64,000 bases of DNA from Gibbula magus (Eukaryota; Mollusca; Gastropoda; Trochida; Trochidae), in contig OW388303.1 of assembly GCA_936450465.1 (NCBI GenBank), positions 3,555,693-3,619,692 of the forward strand, written 5' to 3'. The translations under genes were made by a program, and so were the position numbers. The notes beneath the pieces are model-generated. The model was not told the origin of the DNA. It made no database searches and saw nothing but the letters and a program-made list of their open reading frames with translations. Below, one piece after another: positions 35,301 through 47,261 of the stretch. Positions within the stretch are counted from its first letter, which is position 1. The number at the start of each line of letters is the position of its first letter.

Positions 35301-38300
35301 TTAGAAAGTACGAAGAAACATTACCATAAAACTGTAACATCTTCAGACACATGGGGCCAATCTTTACCAAACTTCCATTCCATACAGTTATCTCAGCGAC
35401 TTTCAATAAACTCTTCCACTTCACAATTACTTTCTAACACCACCGCAAATTCACAATTACTTTCTAACGCCACCGCAAATTCACAATTACCTTCAACAAC
35501 GACTGGCAGTTCACATTTAGCTTCAACCACCCATTCCACTTCCCAATTACCTTCAACAACCACTGCAAATTCACATTTACCTTCAACCACCACTGCAAAT
35601 TCACAAGTACCTTCAACCACCACTGAAAATTCACAATTATATTCACCCACCACTGCAAATTCACAATTATCTTCACCCACCACTGCAAATTCACAATTTC
35701 CTTCAACCACCACTGTCATTTCAAAATTCCTTTCAACCACAACTGTACATTCACAATTACCCTCAACCATCACTGTCACTTCACAATTACCTTCAACCCC
35801 CATTGCAAATTCACAATTACCTTCAACCACCACAGCAAATTCACAATTACCTTCTACCATCACTGCAAATTCCCAATTACCTTCAACTACCGCTGCAAAT
35901 TCACAATTACCTTCAACCACCTATGCAAATTCACAATTAACTTCTTCCATCAATGCAAATTCACAATTACCTTCGACCACCACTGCAAATTCACAATTAC
36001 CTTCAACCACCACTGCAAATGCACAATTAACTTCAACCACCACTGCAAATTCACAAGTACCTTCAACCACCACAGCAAATTCCCAATTACCTTCAACCAC
36101 CACAGCAAATTCCCAATTACCTTCAACCACCTATGCAAATTCACAATTAACTTCTTCCATCACTGCAAATGCACAATTAACTTCAATTACCACTGCAAAT
36201 TCACAATTACCTCCTACCACCACTGCAAATTCACAAGTACCTTCACCGACCATACCAAATTCACAATTACCTTCAACCACCTATGCAAATTCACAATTAA
36301 CTTCAACCATCAATGCAAATTCACAATTACCTTCAACCACCACTGCAAATTCCCAATTACCTCCTACCGCCATTGCAAATTCACAATTACCTTCAACCAC
36401 CATTGCAAATTCACAATTACCTTCAACCACCAATGCAAATTCACAATTACCTTCAACCACCAATGCAAATTCACAATTAACTTCAACCACCATTGCAAAT
36501 TCACAATTACCTTCAACCACCAATGCAAATTCACAATTACCTTCAACCACCAATGCAAATTCACAATTACCTTCAACCACCAATGCAAATTCACAATTAC
36601 CTTCAACCACCGCTGCAAATTCACAAGTACCTTCAACGACCATACCAATTTCCCAATTACCTTCAACTACCACAGCAAATTCCCAATTACCTTCTACCAT
36701 CACTGCAAATTCCCAATTACCTTCAACTACCGCTGCAAATTCCCAATTACCTTCAACCATCTATGCAAATTCACAATTAACTTCAACCATCACTGCAAAT
36801 TCACAATTACCTTCTACCATCACTGCAAATTCCCAATTACCTTCAACTACCACAGCAAATTCCCAATTACCTTCTACCATCACTGCAAATTCCCAATTAC
36901 CTTCAACTACCGCTGCAAATCCACAATTACCTTCAACTACCGCTGCAAATTCACAATTACCTTCAACCACCACTGCAAATTTACAATTACCTTCAACCGT
37001 CACTGCAAATTCACAATTACCTTCAACCACCATTGCAAATTCACAATTAACTTCAACCATCACTGCAAATTCACAATTACCTTCTACCATCACTGCAAAT
37101 TCCCAATTACCTTCAACTACCACTGCAATTTCACAATTACCTTTGACCACCACTGCATATTCCCAATTACCTTCTACCATCACTGCAAATTTACAATTAG
37201 CTACACCCACCACTGCAAATTCACGATTACCTTCAACCACCACTGCAAATTTACAATTACCTTCAACCGTCACTGCAAATTCACAATTACCTTCAACCAC
37301 CATTGCAAATTCACAATTAACTTCAACCATCACTGCAAATTCACAATTACCTTCTACCATCACTGCAAATTCCCAATTACCTTCAACTACCACAGCAAAT
37401 TCCCAATTACCTTCTACCATCACTGCAAATTCCCAATTACCTTCAACTACCGCTGCAAATTCACAATTACTTTCAACTACCGCTGCAAATTCACAATTAC
37501 CTTCAACTACCACTGCAATTTCACAATTACCTTCGACCACCACTGCATATTCCCAATTACCTTCTACCATCACTGCAAATTTACAATTAGCTACACCCAC
37601 CACTGCAAATTCACGATTACCTTCAACCACCACTGCAAATTTACAATTACCTTCAACCGTCACTGCAAATTCACAATTACCTTCAGCCACCATTGCAAAT
37701 TCACAATTAACTTCTCCCATCAATGCAAATGCACAATTAACTTCAATTACCACTGCAAATTCACAATTACCTTCAACCACCACTGCAAATTCACAATTAG
37801 CTACACCCACCACTGTCACGTCACAGTTACCTTCAACCACTCGTGCTGCAACAACAGGTGCATCTACAACACTATACACCAAAACTACTCGATTTGCCAC
37901 TACTTCGAACATGATTACATCTTCTTTTGACTTTTCAACTTCAACTTATATACCAACAAATATAAAAGATGCAATGGTAAAGTCTGATATATTGTGGACT
38001 GACAATAATCCTGATTATAATGATGCGTGGAAAGTCACCTCGTCAATGTCCCATCCGTCAACTACAATGACAATGACTACAAAAGGAAAACGTAAGTCCT
38101 CCCTTTCAACTATTTATCAAATATGAATTAATCATCTTCGCCCTGAATGAAACTGAATGATTATAGACATGTTTCTCTTTAAATATTTATCTGGAAAGGC
38201 AATTGTGAGTAACTGTTTACTTTTATTGACACAATTATTGATATCATATCAAAACATTATCGACATGTTATAAATCTAATTTTCCCATTTAATATTTCTG

Positions 38301-41300
38301 CTAATGTGTTATTGTTGTAGAAAGTGAGCATTGGTTGTTGTTGACCCCCGCCGCAACGCGGAACGGGGGACTATGTATTCAGCGGCGTGCGTCCGTCCGT
38401 CCGTCCGTACGTACGTACGTCACATTTCTTGTTTACGCGATATCTTATGAAGCGTTGCTTTCAAAGTCTTCAAATTTGGTGTCTGCCTACATTTTGGGAC
38501 GACACAGAAACCAGTCAATTTTGATGACCTTGTCCTTATTTTCAAGTTCACCACGACACTTTGACCATTTTTCTAACTCTTGTTTACGCGATATCACATG
38601 AAGCGTTGCATCCAAAGTCTATAAATTTGGTGTCTGCCTACATTGTGGGAAGACACAGACACCAGTCAATTTTGGTGACCTTGGCCTTATTTTCAAGGTC
38701 ACCACGACACTTTGACCACTCTTTGAACTCTTGTTAAGGCGTTATCTCATGAAATATTGCTTCCAAAGTCTTCAAATTAGTTGTCAGCCTACATTGGGGA
38801 AAGACACAGACACCAGTTTATTTTGGTGACCTTGACCTTATTTTTTATTTTTGACCACTTTCCTAACTCTTGTTAACGCGATATATCTTGACCGGTTGGA
38901 CTCAAAGTCTTCAAATTTGGTGTCAGTCTACACTTGGGGATGACGCAGACACCGGGAGATTTTGGTGACCTTGACCTTACATGTATTTTCAAAGTCACTA
39001 CAACACCTTTGACCACTTTTCGAACTCTTGTTATCACCATTTATCATGACCGGTTGGACCAATTTTTTTCAAATTTCAAATTTGGTGTCAGTCTACATTG
39101 AGGGGTGACACACACACCAGTACATTTTGGTGACCTTGACCTTATTTTCAAGTTTACCACAACACTTTGACCACTTTTAGAACTCTTATTAACACGATAT
39201 ATCATGAACCCAAGCACCCAAAGTCTTAATATATGCTGATCATCATGGCACTTCTTACCAGTAATGCAATATATAAAGTAGCTCCAATGATGTGTCTTAC
39301 TAACTCAATGTCACCGGCGGGGGACATTGCCATGTTAGTGGCAAACACTTTTTGTTGTAGTAGTTGTTGTTGTTTTTGTTACAATACAAGTATTCTAATT
39401 CTTTTCAGAAACCTGCCCCAATGGTTGGACGTCTTTCAAAACGTTTTGTTACAAGTACTATGCTCGCAAAGTTTATTTTAGAGATGCACTGGTAGGTATG
39501 TCTCGCAATGTTTCTTATAGAGGTATAATGGTAGGCATGTCTCCCAATGTTTCTTAAAGAGGTATAATGGTAGGCATGTCTCGCAATGTTTGTCATAGAG
39601 GTTCAATGTTAGTTACGTCTCCCAATGTTTCTTATAGAGGTGCAATGGTAGGCATGTCTCCCAATGTTTCTTAAAGAGGCATGAGGGTAGGCATGTCTCG
39701 CAATGTTTGTCATAGAGGTTCAATGTTAGTTACGTCTCCCAATGTTTGTTAAAGAGGTATAATGGTAGGCATGTCTCGCAATGTTTGTCATAGAGGTTCA
39801 ATTTTAGTTACGTCTCCCAATGTTTCTTATAGAGGTGCAATGTTAGGCATGTCTCCCAATGTTTCTTATAGAGGTATAATGGTAGGCATGTCTCGCAATG
39901 TTTGTCATAGAGGTTCAATGTTAGTTACGTCTCCCAATGTTTGTTATAGAGGTTCAATGGTAGGCATGTCTCCCAATGTTTGTCATAGAGGTGCAATGGT
40001 AGGCATGTCTCCCAATGTTTCTTATAGGGGTGCAATGGTAGGCATGTCTCCCAATGTTTGTCATAGAGGTTCAATGTAAGTTACGTCTCGCAATGTTTGT
40101 TATAGAGGTGCAATGGTAGGCATGTCTCGCAATGTTTCTTATAGAGGTGTAATGGTAGGCATGTCTCGCAATGTTTCTTATAGAGGTGTAATGGTAGGTA
40201 TGTCTCCCAATGTTTCTTATAGAGGTGTAATGGTAGGCATGTCTCGCAATGTTTCTTATAGAGGTGTAATGGTAGGCATGTCTCCAAATGTTTCTTATAG
40301 AGGTGTAATGGTAGGCATGTCTCGCAATGTTTCTTATAGAGGTGCAATGGTAGGCATGTCTCCAAATGTTTCTTAAAGAGGTGCAATGGTAGGCATGTCT
40401 CGCAATGTTTCTTATAGAGGTGTAATGGTAGATATGTCTCCAAATGTTTCTTATAGAGGTGTAATGGTAGTCATGTCTCGCAATGTTTCTTATAGAGGTG
40501 CAATGGTAGGCATGTCTCCCAATGTTTCTTAAAGAGGTGCAAAGGTAGGCATGTCTCCCAATGTTTCTTATAGAGGTGCAATGGTAGGCATGTCTCCCAA
40601 TGTTTCTTATAGAGGTGCAATGGTAGGCATGTCTCCCAATGTTTCTTCAAGAGGTGCAATGGTAGGCATGTCTCCAAATGTTTCTTATAGAGGTGCAATG
40701 GTAGGCATGTCTCCTAATGTTTGTTATAGAGGTGCAATGGCAGGCATGTCTCGCAATGTTGCTTATAGAGGTGCAATGGTAGGCATGTCTCCCAATGTTT
40801 CTTATAGAGGTGCAATGGTAGGCATTTCTCCCAATGTTTGTTATAGAGGTGCAATGGTAGGCATGTCTCCTAATTTTTCTTATAGAGGTGCAATGGTAGG
40901 AATGTCTCCCAATGTTTCTTATAGAGGTACAATGGTAGGCATGTCTCCCAATGTTTCTTCAAGAGGTGCAATGGTAGGCATGTCTCCCAATGTTTGTTAT
41001 AGAGGTGCAATGATAGGCATGCCTCCCAATGTTTGTAATAGAGGTGCAATGGCAGGCATGTCTCCCAATGTTTCTTATAGAGGTGCAATGGTAGGCATGT
41101 GTCCCAATGTTTCTTATAGAGGTGCAATGGTAGGCATGTCTCCCAATGTTTGTTATAGAGGTGCAATGGTAGGCATGTCTCCCAATGTTTGTTATATATG
41201 TGCAATGGTAGGCATGTCTCCCAATGTTTGTTATAGATGTGCAATGGTAGGCATGTCTTCCAATGTTTCTTATAGATAGGCATGTCTCCAAATGTTTGTT

Positions 41301-42560
41301 CTAGAGGTGCAATGGTAGGCTTGTCTCCCAATGTTTGTTATAGAGGTGCAATGGTTGGTATATCTCGTTTTATTAAAAGCACATGCTCCAAACAAGTACC
41401 ACGGATAGTTATAGTTCAACAAGTATCAATACAACGTAATGCATTTACGTGCTGTGTATCCGAAGATTGAGATTTATAATCCAAACACACGTATATAATC
41501 TGATTACATATCTGATCTGCAGGTCAACTGATTTGGCTTTGTTCTAATTAATGTGGCAAATAATGTCTATTTTCCAGAAAATATGCCACAAAAGGAAAGG
41601 ATATGCAGTCGAAGTTTTGAGTTCTAGCACCCAATTATTTCTTCAACAATATTTGAATGGAACAGGTGAGTCATGTAGAATAAAACATTTAAGTCAATGT
41701 TTAGGGGTTAAAAAGTTTTTGGAACAAGTTCCTTCTGATGCTTGAGAAAACATTGAAGCATTTGCCTTTCCAAAGTAAACTCTTTTGGAGATTTGATGTA
41801 CCTTTCACACCCAGAGTTACGTTGAACAAATGTATTTCATTGCGGTATTGTCCAAAATTGTTTCGTCTAACTAATGTATGTATATGCAACCCTAGCATTT
41901 ACATCAACAACCAACATCACTTAATACACAGTTTGCATATTAAGAGTTTATCACAAACATACCAGGTGGAAATTTAACGAATCAATGCTAGCTTTAAAAT
42001 ACCCTGGAGAGGTTAGTGTTAAGGAAGCAATTGTAATTAACTAATATATTGTATTGCGCATTCCTGTTTAACTTTGGTGAACCATTCAACAGCTTACCGA
42101 TCAATTTTATATTTTTGACCTCACATCCAATGGACATTCGATGACTTGGTAGGTCAACTTTTTGCGTATTAATGTTTTAATTGATAGCCTGTTGCCGTAG
42201 ACTAAAATGAAAAGGTTGATTATGCACAGGCATTGTTCTCATTCATCCAATCAGTTTTTTTAAATGTCTCTCAAAGAAATATGACTGGTAACATTTGACC
42301 ATATGTACAGTATATATGAATGCATCCTTTCAGAAACGTTTTGTATTTGGTTGGGAGCAAGGAGGCCGATATTCCGAAAGACGTTCCAGTGGCAACACAG
42401 CAAGAAAAAGCTTCTTTACACCGACTGGATCCCACATCAACCAGATTCAAGATTCTTTAAGCCTGAGTTATGTCTCTCGTCCTCGCCGAGGAACAGGTTC
42501 AAGTGGAATGATGTATCCTGTCTATCCAAGAAGTGTCATTATGTCTGCCAAAAAAGGTAG
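32099..42560 (+). CDS. Secreted apple-mucin-C-type lectin protein (five exons)
   Basis: Exons: 32099-32372, 35257-38091, 39409-39491, 41578-41665 and 42334-42560. Donors are GTAAGT, GTAAGT, GTAGGT and GTGAGT. Every intron is preceded and followed by compatible phases (1, 1, 0, 1). The joined frame is 1168 residues. Order: hydrophobic N-terminus (about 1-22, weak signal peptide with an internal Lys), apple/PAN-like cysteines at 50, 54, 60 and 72, a Ser/Thr-rich mucin-like region at about 145-955, a linker, then a C-type lectin domain at about 1039-1166. The lectin has WLG, QPD (1129-1131) and WND (1151-1153). In this family QPD plus WND favours Ca2+-dependent galactose-type binding. The protein is probably an O-glycosylated mucus or epithelial lectin. 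The 5' end is the least certain part. No canonical AATAAA follows the stop closely. Confidence 0.82.
32921..33350. repeat. Foldback element with TGACGTCA motifs, copy 2
   Basis: It starts with AGATATCGCTTGT and an inverted ACAAGCGATAT at 32953-32963, and has a middle rich in GATGACGTCACAATG-like blocks. It ends in a strong inverted repeat: CTCACCCTCGTGTCTTCTGA from 33212 pairs with TCAGAAGACACTTGGATGAG ending at 33348, continuing through a TATATCAACAC / GTGTTGATATA pair. It lies in intron 1 of the mucin-lectin gene. Confidence 0.85.
33563..33932. repeat. Foldback element with TGACGTCA motifs, copy 3
   Basis: A shorter copy of the 32921 element in the same orientation, about 210 bases downstream. 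It keeps GATATCGCTTGTGTGAGATC at the start and the terminal pair CCTCGTGTGTTCTGATATCA / TGATATCAGAAGACACTTGG, but lacks the second arm of the initial inverted repeat. Confidence 0.82.
34560..34950. repeat. Scattered GAGACCCGGCG repeat cluster
   Basis: On the minus strand the phrase GAGACCCGGCG(T/C)C or near variants occur at least four times (near 34563, 34580, 34725 and 34943) within less than 400 bp. They produce an apparent 84-codon minus-strand open frame with RPG repeats. This looks like a degraded dispersed repeat within intron 1, not a gene. Confidence 0.55.
35257..38091 (+). CDS. Mucin-lectin exon 2: mucin-like repeat exon
   Basis: One 2835-bp exon (945 codons) entered through TTATTTTCAG and left at GGAAAAC/GTAAGT. 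After a basic lead (about 55 residues) come about 81 repeats of a 10-residue unit, consensus TTTANSQLPS, encoded by a 30-bp unit. From about 35421 to 37840 the unit stays in exact 30-bp register without a single net indel. Ser and Thr make up roughly half the residues, which predicts dense O-glycosylation. Longer blocks are duplicated: the TTTANLQLPSTVT block occurs near 36961, 37231 and 37621 (spacing 9 and 13 units). The last 80 residues are non-repetitive, with ILWTDNNPDYNDAWK. Confidence 0.88.
35405..37850 (+). repeat. 30-bp coding minisatellite
   Basis: The DNA of the mucin repeat: CACAATTACCTTCAACCACC plus ACTGCAAATT, repeated about 81 times. The reverse strand is also open for up to 383 codons because the unit lacks CTA, TTA and TCA in one register; that frame is a shadow. 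Confidence 0.95.
38329..39385 (+). repeat. Dispersed element with about 150-bp internal repeats, plus copy
   Basis: It lies in intron 2 of the mucin-lectin gene. It begins with a GC-rich palindrome (CCCCCGCCGCAACGCGGAAC, closed by GGGGG) and a CCGTCCGTCC / GTACGTACG run at 38389-38420. About six diverged 140-158-bp units follow, each with CTTGTTAACGCGATAT, CAAATTTGGTGTC, TTTTGGTGACCTTGACCTTA and CACTTTGACCAC. The end reads GGGGGACATTGCCATGTTAG then TGGCAAACAC. An opposite-strand copy is at 47262-48063. It has no coding capacity. Confidence 0.88.
39409..39491 (+). CDS. Mucin-lectin exon 3: start of C-type lectin domain
   Basis: Acceptor ATTCTTTTCAG; 83 bp; donor CTG/GTAGGT, phase 0. It encodes TCPNGWTSFKTFCYKYYARK followed by VYFRDAL. 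This is the classic C-type lectin opening with the extra N-terminal cysteine pair and the first helix. Its last 32 bases are the evident ancestor of the intron 3 minisatellite. Confidence 0.85.
39492..41368 (+). repeat. 39-bp intronic minisatellite derived from exon 3 end
   Basis: About 48 tandem copies of a 39-bp unit: GTAGGCATGTCTCCCAATGT plus TTCTTATAGAGGTGCAATG. It begins immediately at the exon 3 donor. The exon tail at 39460-39491 aligns with the unit over its whole length (about 30 of 33 columns similar, one gap). Each unit thus keeps a GTAGG(C/T) donor-like site and a TTTCTTATAG/AG acceptor-like site. The unit length is a multiple of three, giving long open frames on both strands (for example 40551-41279). 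Confidence 0.93.
41578..41665 (+). CDS. Mucin-lectin exon 4: central C-type lectin segment
   Basis: Acceptor TATTTTCCAG; 88 bp; donor ACAG/GTGAGT, phase 1. It encodes KICHKRKGYAVEVLSSSTQL and FLQQYLNGT, matching the C..G..L..V.S....FL family pattern between helix 1 and the WIGL strand. Confidence 0.85.
42334..42560 (+). CDS. Mucin-lectin exon 5: Ca2+/sugar site and stop
   Basis: Acceptor ATCCTTTCAG; entry in phase 1 gives ETFCIWLGARR. It carries DWIPHQPDSRF (QPD motif), FKWNDVSC (WND motif) and CHYVCQKR before a TAG. Domain cysteines 1067/1165 and 1140/1156 fit the two conserved disulfides. The stop comes right where C-type lectin domains end. Confidence 0.88.
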
Positions 42561-45500
42561 CTGTACTTATAAATATATTCTAGTTACTTAGGTAAATAAC
42601 ACAACTGCATCTTGGAGGGGCATTTAGTAATGAAATACAAAAGAAAAAATAATTTCTTGACAACAACGTCTTTATTGCGAACATACATGACGTGAACATA
42701 CATGACGTTTCCGGGTTTATGCTTTTGAAGTAGTTGTGTTGTTATCTACACATTTTTGTTTTCTTACCGAAAGTTTGCTCTTCTACTGTTTTCAAGTGTA
42801 TTACAACTACGTGTATGTATACATGTATACCTATGCACAAATACATGGATTTTGTGATGCCATTGTTACATCAAAGTCAAACAGAAGCTAAAGCAAACTG
42901 TTGCTGTATTTGCTTTATTGTTACTTTTGTTATCATTCACACTACATAAATAGATCACTGTCTAAGAAGAGTTCGGGCCAGATATACCGAACAATACTTA
43001 TCGATTCATCCATTTGGCAAATTTAATATACAGTCTAAAACTTCGGATTTGTGTCATTTTGACTCATTCGGTATATTTCATCAAGCTAAACGTCGAAGAA
43101 TTAAACCCACAGACCGTTGTGAATTAGAACTGTATGATGTAAATGATGTAAAAATGTAGGCTTTATGTAATGTCAAATAAGACAAAATAATAGTATGTGA
43201 GAAGGTATCAAACCTCAACCTTCATATGGTAGAAATATTATGTTGCGCCGATGACCAGATTCCCCTGCAGTATATTCATGTGTTGGAAAGGTTTCATCCA
43301 GATTTTGGCTGAAATTAGAAACACGCAGACTGTTTCTGACTCAGCTGGTTTCTATTTTCGACCAAAAGCTGTACTTATTGTTGAGAATAGAGCTGTGAAA
43401 ATGTGTTCGTAGTACAAACTTTCTAAGTTTGGTATATATAGATTACCAAGGTCTTCCAGTAGAAAACCGTACTTAAGGATCAAAATCAAGTACCTTGTTA
43501 TAAGGAAGTCCCTGGGGCTTTCTTGAAGTACGGTTTTCTTCGTATTTCAAGAAACCTAAATGGTAATAAGAAAGTAAGCTCACAAGTTTATAATTCCAGA
43601 ATAAGACCTTTCAGTCGGTTCTTCCTTTTCCAGGGTGTCAGAGAGAGGAAGAAAGAGGAAACACGGCTGATAAAATTGTATTCCTTGTGTCTCCGTTAAA
43701 TGGTCCTTGTCCAACGTGCTTTGATAGAAAACATTTGGTTTAGTGTGGACAGAGTGTGGACTGTTTCCTAGTTTGTAAACTTGCTACAGCTTAAAAATCT
43801 GGTCTGCAAGACAACATTGGACTATAGCATAAACGAATCGGAATACGAATATTAAACAAATTGAATATCATAATAAAGTTTACCATTTTGTATCTTCTTT
43901 CCAAAAGCATACACTACGTCAAAATTTATATTGATATATGTTGTGGAACGTATCTTAGCTTAAGCCTAAGCCTAACCAATTAAAGAATATTGTTTCAGCA
44001 AATGAAAATGTAACCATATTGCCTTGTTAAAAACAAATTATTAATATCTTTGTTCAACAAAGGCATATTTTTGTTACACGTAACTGTGTCTCCAGTTATT
44101 ATCGAGGACTGTAAGTCATGCGGGGAAGTAAGAGTGAGAGTTTGCATGCGTTCATCAGTCATGGGTTATGATATGATTAATGTTGTACTTGTTGTACAAT
44201 CTTTACAAATAAACCTCCTGTCCCTCTCAGTGTCTCTCTCGTCGTGTCATTTCTCACGTAAATGTTGATCTGATTTACATTAGTAAATTACACAGTCTGA
44301 TGTACTGCCTCATAAGTAATATCGTCTCATAGATTATGTACTGGTTCAACATTCTCAGACATATGCAATTACACAATACATGTCATTTACGGAGGATATG
44401 TGTTTGATCGTGTCTTCATGCGTTACAGTATTGGTGTTCGTGATCAATAATTATAACACATGCCGTCTGGGGTTGTATGTGATACACTTGATTGATACCA
44501 ATAACTTTATCAATGCATCTGGGATATTTATTAGAACAGGAATATTTTCTGAATAACAACTTCTTAAATGTGAAAATACACGACGTTTTGGAGTATGTAC
44601 TTATACCTTCAACTTTATGAAAGAGTAAGTAAACCAATGGGCAAAATAATGTATAGGTCCGGGAAAATGATTTATTCACGGTCATTGACAAGCTTATAAG
44701 AAACAAACGGTCTGATAACGTTGGCCTTACTTGGGGAGGGCAAGACAGGACGTAAATATGAGAAACAGTCGTACGTTGAGATTATCAGCGCACGGTTGTT
44801 ACACCTTGAAAACTGATTCGTTAAGTCTACGTCAATGTCAACGGCCGCAACAACATCAGGCGACGGACTGTCCTCAGACATTAGAAGGCAGGCGGAATGT
44901 GCCTCACGTAGCAATATCGACTTGAGAGACACCTTAACTGCAACACATTAATATTCTACCCTACTTCTCGGTCAACAATTTATACATCCGATCACACATT
45001 TGCTGGAGCATCTGTGAAGAAAAATTCCAGGTCGCCAAAACCCTCCGCAGGCAAGACACGAGTTGAGGAGGGACGAAAGTCAGCAACTTCAAAATGACGT
45101 CTTCCAACTCTTTATGTCATCGATGAGAGCTGAAATCGACGCTATTTTTTCACACACACGCTCACGCATTGTCATCTATTATTGAAAAAATACCAGGGCC
45201 TGTTGTTTGCAAAGTTTGTCAAAGGAATACATTTGTGGCGTTTACCCCATGAATGTTGTGTGTGAATATCCCCTATATATCGTTGCAGTCATGTCCCGAG
45301 GACACCTAGCGAAGCGCGAATGATTTAATTTTGTAACATGATACTTTCTACATCCACTAAATCCTTTGTTGCTTCTATGTTATTGATCTTATACATTCAT
45401 TGGAGTTTTGTTTTCTCCGAAACCTCGTGTTTTGTTTACATTAAAGTATTTTTTTCCAGAAAATGTTGCTATTCTTATTCATGTCATTTATAAATGCTTT

Positions 45501-47261
45501 AAAGAATTCTTACATACTTGCACTGCTTTCAAATATCGTCACATACTTTTTAAAGAGGAATACTTAATGTTTATGACAACCTTCAAAAGTGATCATTCTA
45601 AAAGTAACTTCACTACTAGTTAATAGTTTCTGTTCATATTTCTTAGAAAGATCCGTTTTACGAAAACTTCGTTTTGGATCTCCTTAACTAGACGAGAGGA
45701 GAGAGAGAGTCGAAAATTATTTTTTACTTTTAAAACGTCCTACAGAAACAATGCGTCACCAATTTAAAATCAAAGCATTTTTTTCTTATATCAATTTAAT
45801 TTCTACATTTTATAAATGTTTAATTTAAATGACAAACTTTCTTGCCAAATAAATATGTTGAAAAAACTTGTGGCTTGTTTAAATAAATCAACGTTACTTG
45901 TTACTAATTATTCATTAGGATTCGATAAAATGATTGATGTTTCACATGATATAGAGAAATTACACCTGAACAGGAATATGGAACATTTATGATTTTGTAA
46001 ATGTTTGTTAACTATTTGGTAATCACAACATTTACATATATGTATATAGTAAAGTAATGTTAACAATAGGATAGGAAGCCGTTCGTGACATGAACAAATA
46101 CATATAAAATATATGGCATGACCATGAAAATATAATCATCAATGTAAATATTCATATACTTATCAAGATAATTCACAGTGACAAGCTTCACTGTTCAGTG
46201 AAACTTATCACGAAGAGTATGCTAACATCATTATGCATGATCATGAGCACTTATTCACTCAATTGGTACTTCAACACAACACCCAATTTGTCTTCGTGCA
46301 ATGTTGTAATGATAGTATAGCATAAAGTTGTATATCAGATTTTATTGATCCATGTATCCACATTGGGATAACTGTTGAGACTTTACCATGATTAAACATA
46401 ATTGACCAAGCGGTTGTATAAGTATGAATTACCAATGAGGGCAATAATATCGAACTTCCTAATTTTCATGCTCAAATCCAAGCTATGACTTTATTACCCT
46501 TCTGGTTGAAAATAATATGTTCGAGACGATCATGTTCACTGATCTAGTTTACTAAGCACCATAACTATTTTTAAGCGACTTTTTCGTCTGTGACGTCATT
46601 GTTCATGACGCCATTGCAGCTGGTCGTAGCAAAAGTCAGGGTTCGTCTTATGGCTATTTTTACGCTATTCGTTTTTAATAGTACGGGTAATAACGAATTT
46701 TTTACGCCTCGGGAAATTGATGTAACACAATCGCTTTCGCTCAAGCAATACAAACATTCACACTATTTTCGGAAAATCCATATGACAGACGGGGTAATAA
46801 TCTCTATTCATCGAGTTGGAGTGACGTCATGTGTCGTGTCTGGTGGTAGATTCTGTTGTATTGTTTTCAAAATTTGAAGACTTAGGTTATGTAAAAAAGC
46901 TTATGTGGACATCCACATCATACGATGTTTACGACAATCCTGCAAATGTAGAGGTTTAGTTTTTGCTCTTCCTCGGTAAATACTAATATTCAGACACATT
47001 TGTCGTAAACACTTTACATGGTCACTCGTACATTCTTACAAATTACGTGCAAGATGTTTATTTGTACTCGACAAGATTTGGATTTCTAGAAAAACAAACA
47101 AAACCAAATGACGCTTTTTTTTTTATCTATCTATAAATATTTTTGTTTGTTGATATTGGATGTTATATGTATACGGCCTTGTCTCAGAGGGATGTGTAGA
47201 ATATTAATTGGCTATACTACGAACCAATGCTGAACAGAGCTGTTTTGTACAAAGTATGAAA
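42561..47261. other. Intergenic downstream of mucin-lectin gene
   Basis: No gene is supported. A small hairpin (GAAAACCGTACTTAAGG / CTTGAAGTACGGTTTTC) spans about 43460-43541. A less AT-rich patch at 44670-45130 has overlapping open frames on both strands and a TGACGTC motif; it could be an exon-free regulatory region or an old element. A short sequence near 45671-45700 recurs inverted at 59189-59217. Confidence 0.35.
46590..46830. repeat. Dispersed repeat, copy 1
   Basis: It shares CGCTTTCGCTC.(A/G)GCAATACAAA, ATTCACACT.(G)TTTCG and CATATGACA with 60164-60355 in the same order, preceded in both by GACTATTTTTAC-like and CGGGTAATAA blocks. It has no coding capacity; reading frames on either strand here are incidental. 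Confidence 0.7.

Noticed and set aside
36761..37912. 383-codon minus-strand open frame (MVEGNCEFAVV repeats)
   Set aside because: It is the antisense of the mucin repeat, open only because the 30-bp unit lacks stop codons in that register.
39762..41470. Plus- and minus-strand open frames of 62-242 codons in the 39-bp array (MVGMSPNVSYRGA, ETCLPLHLYKKH)
   Set aside because: They lie in an intron, are interrupted by stops between blocks, and occur on both strands as expected for a repeat with a period divisible by three.
44672..44932. 86-codon minus-strand open frame in a less AT-rich patch
   Set aside because: Overlaps an equally long plus-strand frame; no motif and no splice partner was found.
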